A stretch of DNA of 5,521 nucleotides from CAYOEZ01 sp964402955 (GTDB taxonomy: Bacteria; Chloroflexota; DTOL01; DAOUCN01). Numbering within the stretch: position 1 is the first letter of the stretch; each line of letters opens with the position of its first letter. Below are positions 1 to 4,883 of the stretch, one piece after another. Location: positions 1-5,521 of the forward strand of contig CAYOEZ010000279.1 in the NCBI GenBank assembly GCA_964402955.1, given 5' to 3'. The position numbers were made by a program, and so were the translations under genes. The notes beneath the pieces were generated by a model that ran no database searches, was not told where the DNA came from, and saw only the letters and a program-made list of their open reading frames with translations.

Positions 1-42
1 CGGAGTCTATGCCGACGACCATCTCTAACTTCTTAATGGTTC

Positions 43-175
43 TTGCAGTGGGCACCTGTCATTCTGAGCGGAGCGAAGAATCTCCGATGCGGGATATTGA
101 GATGCTTCACTCCGTTCCCTGGCCTGCCGAAACGCCAGCCTGCCCTGGGCAGTCCAGGGGGCAGGCAGCATGACA
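43..175. repeat. Degenerate intergenic palindromic repeat (REP/MITE-like), with an adjacent hairpin
   Basis: This gene-free stretch, beyond the stop codon of the leftward oxidoreductase, carries a recognisable repeat. TTGCAGTGGGCAC at 43-55 is followed at 58-85 by an arm with the core GAGCGGAGCGAAG (66-78). An inverted partner lies at 99-116 and matches the complement of 67-84 at 15 of 18 positions. Both motifs recur in the element at 4651-4813. A second imperfect hairpin pairs 138-148 with 154-166, with a 2-base bulge. That hairpin lies about 35 bp past the end of the oxidoreductase gene and could slow or end its transcription, but no U-run follows it on that strand. The outer right arm of the first palindrome is not preserved, so this looks like a decayed or truncated copy. 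I see nothing else in positions 1-199. Confidence 0.6.
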
Positions 176-199
176 TATCAGCATCCATGTGGCCGCCCA

Positions 200-1303
200 C
201 TAGCCGACCCGATAATCGGGCGTCGCACGCTCGATGTCGTCCGCTGTCACCTCACGCCCCAGATGCGCCGACAGATAGATGCCTTCACTGATCTGCGCCG
301 TCCTGAGCGCGATGCCGGCTGTATCGATCAGGGGCACGCGCCCCAACTGCGCCCACACCCAATGCCGCTGCGAGCTATCGAAGCCAGCGGTCTTTGGATC
401 AACCTGGTGCCAGCGCCAGTCTGCCTGTTTCACGTCAAACGTGGCGTCCATCTCCATGTCGGACAGCGTCGAGAAGAAGGTCAGCGGCTCCACGCGCACG
501 CCGGCCTTCGAGCCGTACACATAGTCGGCCGCCTGGTTATCTGACTGGATGGCCCACGCTTCCTCGAACCAGTAGGTCAGCCCGCCCTCCAGCCGCACCA
601 GCGCCATGCCCAGTTCTTCTACATCGTACTTGCCGCTTTCCCGCCGCTCAGGATAAATGTTGTCCAGCATCTGGTAGGTTGCGCCCGAGACACTGAGCAG
701 CCTGGGATTGTTGAGCAGCCACATCATCCGCCCGATGTGATAGACGCCGATATCGATGGTTGCGCCGCCGCCGGCAGCCGCCCTCTGCACAAAAGCCGTC
801 GTGCCATAGCCGTCGACCCAGGGCCGCCCGCGCCGCCGGTAGTAGCTGGACTTGGCGTAGTAGATGCGCCCCAATTGGCCGTCGTCGATGATGCGTTTGG
901 CCGCCCGCGCTTCCGGGGTATAGATGGTGCTCAACTGAACGTGCAGCATCCGGCCCGTCTGCCGGGCGGTGTCGTACATGGCTTTAGCTTCGCTGTAGAG
1001 CCACGACATCGGCTTTTCGCAGTAGACGTTCTTGCCCGCACGCAGCGCATCCATGGTGACCGTTGCATGCAGCCGGTTGTGCAAACACACATCAACCGAC
1101 TGGATATCGTCGCGCTGCAAGAGCTCGTGATAGTCGGTATAGGTTTGGGGAATACCGTTCTCTTGCGCCACGCGCGTGGCCTCGTCGGCGCGGATGTCGC
1201 ACAGAGCGACAATCTCAGCCTCGGGTACATCTTTGTACTGCCGCAAATGCTGCTTGGCGATCTGGCCGGCGCCGATGACGCCGATGCGTACCTTGTCAGA
1301 CAT
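200..1303 (-). CDS. Gfo/Idh/MocA family NAD(P)-dependent oxidoreductase
   Basis: This is a predicted 367-residue cytoplasmic dehydrogenase of the glucose-fructose oxidoreductase / inositol dehydrogenase / MocA family. Members oxidise or reduce hydroxyl groups on sugars, inositols or related compounds with NAD(P). The N-terminal Rossmann fold is clear: GAGQIA at residues 11-16, an acidic D36 after the second strand (CDI), NRLHA at 76-80, and the family signature EKP at 96-98, whose lysine (K97) is normally catalytic. The C-terminal half has IDIGVYHI at 183-190, supplying the usual Asp (D184) and His (H189) of the active site. Length is typical. The start at 1303 is chosen because GGAGG lies 7 nt upstream and the homology begins at once (MSDKVRIGVIG). 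An in-frame start at 1384 exists but would run through the gene's own promoter. It is transcribed alone, divergently from the TGT-like gene. The substrate cannot be told from the sequence. Confidence 0.93.
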   Translation of the reverse strand: MSDKVRIGVIGAGQIAKQHLRQYKDVPEAEIVALCDIRADEATRVAQENGIPQTYTDYHELLQRDDIQSVDVCLHNRLHATVTMDALRAGKNVYCEKPMSWLYSEAKAMYDTARQTGRMLHVQLSTIYTPEARAAKRIIDDGQLGRIYYAKSSYYRRRGRPWVDGYGTTAFVQRAAAGGGATIDIGVYHIGRMMWLLNNPRLLSVSGATYQMLDNIYPERRESGKYDVEELGMALVRLEGGLTYWFEEAWAIQSDNQAADYVYGSKAGVRVEPLTFFSTLSDMEMDATFDVKQADWRWHQVDPKTAGFDSSQRHWVWAQLGRVPLIDTAGIALRTAQISEGIYLSAHLGREVTADDIERATPDYRVG

Positions 1304-1340
1304 TGCTGCCTCCGTTAGATTGAGTCCATTTGCCGGAGTG

Positions 1341-1369
1341 AGTATCGCACCCGCCCGCGTCTTTGTCAA
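1341..1369 (-). promoter_or_regulatory. Sigma70-type promoter of the leftward oxidoreductase gene
   Basis: On the minus strand, TTGACA (1369-1364, a perfect -35) is followed after exactly 17 bp by GATACT (1346-1341, 4 of 6 matches to the -10 consensus). Transcription would start near 1334, leaving a leader of about 31 nt before the ATG at 1303, with GGAGG inside it. Spacing, position and orientation all fit the gene. The -35 boxes of this promoter and the opposing one are only 8 bp apart, so a single regulator or competing polymerases could affect both. Confidence 0.7.
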
Positions 1370-1377
1370 GAGCATCC

Positions 1378-1406
1378 TTGCCATGATCGGCGTTGTTTGT
1401 TATAAT
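1378..1406 (+). promoter_or_regulatory. Strong extended -10 promoter ahead of the TGT-like / Rmt-like / rsmI genes
   Basis: TTGCCA at 1378-1383 is followed by a 17-bp spacer and a perfect TATAAT at 1401-1406. The bases TGT just before it (1398-1400) complete an extended -10 (TGnTATAAT). Transcription would begin near 1413, leaving a leader of about 40 nt before the GTG at 1454. That leader is too short for a riboswitch. No clear operator palindrome was seen, so the promoter looks strong and perhaps constitutive. It is the only good promoter found ahead of the three-gene run. Confidence 0.75.
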
Positions 1407-1453
1407 GGCAAAGCACTACTTATGTAGAGAGACCGAGGAAACGAGATAGAATA

Positions 1454-2575
1454 GTGACAACCACAACCAGCGCAGGATATCAGCCATCCCTTGACCTACA
1501 GCACGGCACGCTAAGCTTGCCGGCTTTCATGCCGGATGCGACTCAGGCTATCGTGCGCTCGGTTGAGAGCGCTGATCTTGAGCAGTGCGGCATTCAAGCG
1601 TTGGTGATGAACACGTTTCACCTGATGCAACACCCCGGCTCGTCGACCGTGCAGGCGCTGGGCGGCCTGCACCGCATGAGCGGCTGGACACGCCCCATTG
1701 TCACCGATTCCGGCGGCTTCCAGGCCTACTCGCTGATCTCCGAAAACCCCAAGAACGGCAGCGTAACCCCGCGCGGCATCACCTTCCTCCCGGGCGACGG
1801 CGCGCGCAAGTTCCAACTGACGCCCGAAAAAGCCATCCAGCTCCAGCTCAGCTATGGCGCGGACATCGTGATGTGCCTCGACTACTGCACGCACGTCGAC
1901 GAGCCGCTATTCCGGCAGCAAGAGTCGGTCAAGATCACTATTGACTGGGCCAGGCGCTGCAAGGCGCAGTTCGAGCGCATCGTCAGCCAGAGTACGGCGC
2001 GCAGCCAGTCGCGACCGCTCCTGTTTGCGGTCATCCAGGGCGGCGGAGACAAGGAGCTGCGCAGGCGCTGTGCCCACGAGCTGCTTGTGCTCGGCTTGGC
2101 CGGGTTCGGCTATGGCGAAGTGCCTCTCGCCGGCAAGGGCAAGCGGCTGGCCGTGATCCTCGCTTCTACGCGCGTGCGGGTGCCGCCGCAGTACCCCATG
2201 CACGCGCTGGGCGTTGGCCATCCCCAGAATGTCGTCGAGTGCTCTGCTCTCGGCTACGGCCTCTTCGACAGCGCCATGCCCACCCGCGACGCCCGCCACG
2301 CGCGCCTCTACACATTCACGAGCGACCCGTCATCGTGGCGCCCCGCGGGCAAGTGGCTATCTTACGTTTATGTCAACAACGACAAATACATCAAATCCGA
2401 CGAGCCGGTTTCGCCATTCTGCGACTGCCTGCTCTGCTCGCGCTACACGCGCGGCTACCTGCACCACCTCTTCAAGATCAACGACACGGCCTATCTCAGG
2501 TTGGTGACCATTCACAACCTACGCTTCATGGCGCGCTTGGCTGAGCTTCTGCGCTGGTCTGGCCATGAAGGATAA
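1454..2575 (+). CDS. tRNA-guanine transglycosylase (TGT) family protein, divergent
   Basis: This 373-residue protein has the TGT fold, which swaps a guanine in RNA for a 7-deazaguanine (preQ1 or queuine at position 34 of tRNA in classic members). The key residues are present. DSGGFQ at 85-90 supplies the substrate-binding/acid-base Asp (D85). D143 lies in LDYCT and Q195 in IQGG. D272 in FDSAMPTR is the expected nucleophile. The zinc site is C323-x-C325-x2-C328 with H354, at the same C-to-H spacing as in the Zymomonas enzyme. Two things are unusual. The pocket loop reads GFGYGE (217-222) where bacterial enzymes have GLAVGE, and about 13 extra residues lie between the nucleophile and the zinc site. 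It may therefore use a different base or RNA from ordinary Tgt, so I withhold the symbol. The start is a GTG at 1454; GAGGA at 1435-1439 is a rather distant ribosome site (14 nt). Its 3' end overlaps the next gene by 11 bp. Confidence 0.88.
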   Translation: MTTTTSAGYQPSLDLQHGTLSLPAFMPDATQAIVRSVESADLEQCGIQALVMNTFHLMQHPGSSTVQALGGLHRMSGWTRPIVTDSGGFQAYSLISENPKNGSVTPRGITFLPGDGARKFQLTPEKAIQLQLSYGADIVMCLDYCTHVDEPLFRQQESVKITIDWARRCKAQFERIVSQSTARSQSRPLLFAVIQGGGDKELRRRCAHELLVLGLAGFGYGEVPLAGKGKRLAVILASTRVRVPPQYPMHALGVGHPQNVVECSALGYGLFDSAMPTRDARHARLYTFTSDPSSWRPAGKWLSYVYVNNDKYIKSDEPVSPFCDCLLCSRYTRGYLHHLFKINDTAYLRLVTIHNLRFMARLAELLRWSGHEG

Positions 2576-3380
2576 CGCCACAGACGATCTGGTCCGGCTG
2601 GTTGCCGCCGTCGCAGCAAGCTCAAGCTACAAGACGGTGTGTGAAGACCTTGTCATCAGTATTGGCAGGAGCGAGCTACAGAAGCGGCGCAACCTGAAAG
2701 AAGCGCTCAAGGCCACCAAGAACAAGCTGCACCAGGTAGCAGGGGCCTATCTCGCAGGCGAGACGCACTATGCCAACTGGCTGGCTGAACTGCGTGACGC
2801 GACAGTAAGCTCCGACGGTGCCGTGCTGCGCGACGCCTGCCGGCGCATCATGAATGTGCACTCGTCAACGCGCGAGCGGCTGCCCATCCTGGAGTCTTTC
2901 TACGACACAACCCTGTCCGCCTGCGCGCCGATTCATAGCGTGCTTGACCTCGCCTGTGGCTTCAACCCGCTGGCGATTCCCTGGATGCCGCTGGCCGCTG
3001 GCGCTACCTACATCGCCTGTGACATTTTCACCGACATGATGAGCTTCATACAGGGATTCGTGTCCATCATGAAGTTGAGCGGCGAGGGCCGCGCCTGCGA
3101 CGTGCTCACGCATCTGCCCCACCAGACAGTGGATGTGGCGCTGTTGCTCAAGGCCATCCCTTGCCTGGAACAAGTGGACAAGGCCGCCGGACTGCGTTTG
3201 CTCGACGCTGTACATGCACGCTATCTGCTGGTCTCGTTTCCGGTCGCCAGCCTGACCGGACGGGACAAAGGCATGCTGGTCAACTACGAGCACAGATTCC
3301 GTGAGATGATCAGCGAGCGCGACTGGGCAGTGCAGCGCTTCGAGTTTGGCACTGAGTTGGCGTTTCTGATTACAAAGTAG
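2565..3380 (+). CDS. 16S rRNA (guanine1405-N7)-methyltransferase homologue (Rmt/Arm/Sgm/FmrO family)
   Basis: This predicted 271-residue SAM-dependent enzyme would methylate N7 of G1405 in helix 44 of 16S rRNA. That modification blocks gentamicin/kanamycin-type (4,6-disubstituted deoxystreptamine) aminoglycosides. The family match is visible along the whole chain against remembered RmtB: YKTVCEDLV (22-30), KNKLHQVAGAYL (52-63), HSSTRERL (99-106), the SAM motif VLDLACGFNPLA (126-137), acidic D153 in ACDI, LLLKAIPCLE (193-202), the signature SFPVASLTGRDKGM (224-237) with Y241, and FGTELAFLI (261-269). The length slightly exceeds the roughly 250-residue mobile enzymes and is near the actinomycete ones. 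The ATG lies inside the end of the TGT-like gene and has no good Shine-Dalgarno of its own, so translation is probably coupled. No transposase or integron part is adjacent, and base composition resembles the neighbours, suggesting a resident chromosomal gene. Activity and resistance are inferred, not shown. Confidence 0.9.
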   Translation: MKDNATDDLVRLVAAVAASSSYKTVCEDLVISIGRSELQKRRNLKEALKATKNKLHQVAGAYLAGETHYANWLAELRDATVSSDGAVLRDACRRIMNVHSSTRERLPILESFYDTTLSACAPIHSVLDLACGFNPLAIPWMPLAAGATYIACDIFTDMMSFIQGFVSIMKLSGEGRACDVLTHLPHQTVDVALLLKAIPCLEQVDKAAGLRLLDAVHARYLLVSFPVASLTGRDKGMLVNYEHRFREMISERDWAVQRFEFGTELAFLITK

Positions 3381-3407
3381 TCGCCCCACGGCGTGGGAGG
3401 AGCCGGT

Positions 3408-4076
3408 ATGCTTTATCTCGTTGGAACACCGATCGGCAACCTGGGCGACATATCGCAGCGGGCGCTGGATACGCTGCGAACGGTCGATATCATTGCCAGC
3501 GAAGATACGCGGCACAGCGGACGCATGCTCAAGCACTTCAACATCAAGAAGCAGCAGATGTCATTTCACGAGCACAACGAAGAGCGATCTGGAGCAGCCA
3601 TAATCAAGCTGCTTCAAGAAGGAAAGTCGGTGGCCGTTGTAACCGATTCCGGCACCCCCGGCATCTCCGATCCGGGTTTCTCCATCGTGCGTCTCGCCAT
3701 CAAGGAAGAGATCGCGATGACGGTGATTCCGGGGCCGAGTGCAATGATCAATGCACTCGTTCTTTCGGGCCTGCCCGTACACAGCTTCACCTTCTGCGGC
3801 TTCGCGCCGCGCCGGCCCGGTGTGCGCAAGAAGTTTCTTGCCGCCGAGAGCGCGTCGCGGCATACGCTGATCTTCTACGAGAGCCCCTACCGCATCGAGG
3901 CTCTTCTCAGCGATGCACTGGCTGTTTTCGGCGACCGCCGCGCCGCCCTGGCCATCGAGCTGACAAAGATGTTTGAAACGATGCTGCGCGGGACGTTGTC
4001 TGAGTTGCTGCAGACCGTCAAGGCATCACGGCCCCGGGGAGAGTATGTCGTCGTCATCTCCGGCAACGAGGAGTGA
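3408..4076 (+). CDS. rsmI: 16S rRNA (cytidine1402-2'-O)-methyltransferase RsmI, short form
   Basis: RsmI uses SAM to methylate the 2'-OH of C1402 in the ribosomal P site, tuning start-codon choice and decoding fidelity. The 222-residue product has the tetrapyrrole-methylase-type fold and the family motifs in order: LYLVGTPIGNLGDIS (2-16), SEDTRHSG (31-38), SFHEHNE (52-58), VTDSGTPGISDPG (78-90), VIPGPSA (106-112), ESPYR (158-162), ELTK (184-187) and GEYVVVI (211-217). It stops right after the methylase domain. The E. coli protein is about 286 residues with a small extra C-terminal domain that is absent here, as in many bacteria. The ATG at 3408 is chosen because GGAGG (3396-3400) sits 7 nt upstream; an in-frame GTG at 3393 lies before that site. 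It follows the Rmt-like gene by 27 bp, so it is probably co-transcribed with it and the TGT-like gene. Confidence 0.95.
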   Translation: MLYLVGTPIGNLGDISQRALDTLRTVDIIASEDTRHSGRMLKHFNIKKQQMSFHEHNEERSGAAIIKLLQEGKSVAVVTDSGTPGISDPGFSIVRLAIKEEIAMTVIPGPSAMINALVLSGLPVHSFTFCGFAPRRPGVRKKFLAAESASRHTLIFYESPYRIEALLSDALAVFGDRRAALAIELTKMFETMLRGTLSELLQTVKASRPRGEYVVVISGNEE

Positions 4077-4111
4077 CAGGTCGCTGGTAACTATTATGCG
4101 TAATGGTGTGG

Positions 4112-4188
4112 ACGTAGTGGCGCTGCTTGCTGCGCCCATCTGTGTTACGCAAGGGGCGGGTCTGGCGCAGCAAGCAGCGCCACTACGT
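4112..4188. repeat. Perfect 25-bp inverted repeat after rsmI
   Basis: The arms 4112-4136 and 4164-4188 are exact reverse complements over all 25 bases, separated by 27 bp. The arm contains GTAGTGGCGCTGCTTGC. The repeat lies 35 bp past the rsmI stop and 75 bp before the next gene. RNA from either strand would fold into a very stable hairpin that could block exonucleases or slow polymerase. There is no T-run after either arm, so it is not a standard terminator. No target-site duplication was found. It is most likely a REP-type or small mobile palindrome. Confidence 0.85.
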
Positions 4189-4200
4189 TGTTGGCATCTA

Positions 4201-4217
4201 TCACGGAACAACCGTGA
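4201..4217. repeat. Small palindrome, possible operator
   Basis: TCACGG (4201-4206) and CCGTGA (4212-4217) form a perfect 6-bp inverted repeat around 5 bp, 46 bp before the GTG of the SdpI-family gene. Its size would suit a regulator dimer, but no clear promoter was recognised around it and such palindromes arise by chance. Confidence 0.25.
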
Positions 4218-4263
4218 ACAGTAACGCGTCGCCGCTGGTTGTGCCGGACTGGAGATTGCAGCC

Positions 4264-4605
4264 GTGTCCCTGCTACTCGTCATGTATGTGGTCAGCGGGC
4301 TTTTCCTCGCTGCCATCTCTGTCCCGTTGATCATGCGCCGCATCCCGCCGAACAGCCTGTACGGTTTCCGGATCAGCCAGACGCTGGACAATCCCACTCT
4401 GTGGTATAGCGTCAACGAATACGCCGGCAGGTACTTGCTACTCACCGGTCTCGGCACGGCGCTTGGAGCGGCAGTTCTATACTTGGTGCCAGGCCTGACC
4501 GTGGACGCCTACGCGCTCGCCTGCCTGGCCGTCGTCGCCGTCCTGTTGATCACGTCAATTGTGCAAAGTTTCCGCTTTTTGCGGCGCTTACAGGACGGGC
4601 CGTAA
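4264..4605 (+). CDS. SdpI-family small membrane protein
   Basis: This 113-residue integral membrane protein has about three predicted helices: residues 1-24, about 57-78 and about 81-103. Between helices one and two lies the family hallmark RIPPNSLYGFR (26-36), followed by TLDNPTLWYSVN (40-51) and GR (55-56), as in the SdpI/YhfL-like domain. In Bacillus, SdpI gives immunity to the SdpC killing toxin and sequesters a repressor. Most members elsewhere are short proteins of unknown role, and no toxin gene is seen here, so immunity should not be assumed. The GTG start at 4264 is supported by GGAGA at 4251-4255, 8 nt upstream; an in-frame ATG at 4282 would cut into helix one. The gap from rsmI is 187 bp and contains a strong hairpin, so it may be transcribed separately, although I found no convincing promoter. 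Confidence 0.85.
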   Translation: MSLLLVMYVVSGLFLAAISVPLIMRRIPPNSLYGFRISQTLDNPTLWYSVNEYAGRYLLLTGLGTALGAAVLYLVPGLTVDAYALACLAVVAVLLITSIVQSFRFLRRLQDGP

Positions 4606-4637
4606 GAATGGGGTGACAGCGCGCACAACTCTAGGAT

Positions 4638-4845
4638 ACTACTCTGACAATGTCACGTGCCCACTGCAAAAAGGTATGGTCGGGCCCGTCATTGCGAGCG
4701 GAGCGAAGCAATCTCCCCCGTTTCGCGTAAACAAGGAGATTGCTTCGTCGCAAAGTGCGCTCCTCGCAATGACGGGTGGGCGAACACGACCTTTTTGCAG
4801 TGGACACATGACAGCACGCGACTGTGACTTTGTCAAACTACTCTG
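4638..4845. mobile_element. MITE-like nested palindrome flanked by 9-bp direct repeats
   Basis: This non-coding element fills most of the gap between the SdpI-family gene and the aldo/keto reductase. The outer arms 4651-4675 and 4789-4813 are inverted repeats matching at 23 of 25 positions, with CACTGCAAAAAGGT as the core. Nested inside is a second palindrome: 4685-4698 pairs with 4763-4776 (CCCGTCATTGCGAG, 14 bp exact) and 4704-4716 pairs with 4735-4747 (13 bp exact). Just outside, TGACAATGTCAC (4645-4656) is mirrored by GTGACTTTGTCA (4824-4835) with one mismatch. ACTACTCTG is repeated directly at 4638-4646 and 4837-4845, as expected of a 9-bp target-site duplication. It encodes no transposase, so movement would depend on an enzyme elsewhere. 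The T-run at 4792-4796 is inside an arm and does not make an evident terminator. Confidence 0.7.
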
Positions 4846-4883
4846 TCATCTGCGACACCATTTCGGCATAGGAGAATGCACAT

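Noticed and set aside
737..1318. 193-codon open frame on the + strand opposite the Gfo/Idh/MocA gene
   Set aside because: It lies antisense to a gene with clear family motifs, shows no recognisable domain, and such long antisense frames are common in GC-rich DNA.
1407..1453. Riboswitch (preQ1 type) ahead of the TGT-like gene
   Set aside because: The predicted leader is only about 40 nt and no hairpin plus A-rich tail of the preQ1 type could be found overlapping the ribosome site.
2865..3536. 223-codon open frame on the - strand across the Rmt-like/rsmI junction
   Set aside because: It is antisense to two well-supported genes, has low-complexity composition and no recognisable motif.
4112..4188. 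Rho-independent terminator for the three-gene cassette
   Set aside because: The stem is strong but far longer than usual, with a 27-nt loop and no T-run after either arm, so I report it as an inverted repeat only.
4026..4457. 143-codon open frame on the - strand over the inverted repeat and the SdpI-family gene
   Set aside because: It is a shadow of the rsmI end, the palindrome and the SdpI-family coding frame; no domain is recognisable.
4264..4605. Toxin immunity system based on the SdpI-family protein
   Set aside because: No SdpABC-like toxin genes or repressor are present in the window, and most SdpI-family proteins have no known link to toxins.
4639..4836. 65-codon open frame on the - strand inside the MITE-like element
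   Set aside because: Its whole length is palindromic repeat sequence, so the translation has no independent meaning.
4638..4845. CRISPR array or attachment site
   Set aside because: There is no series of evenly spaced direct repeats, no tRNA gene and no integrase nearby; the structure is that of nested inverted repeats.
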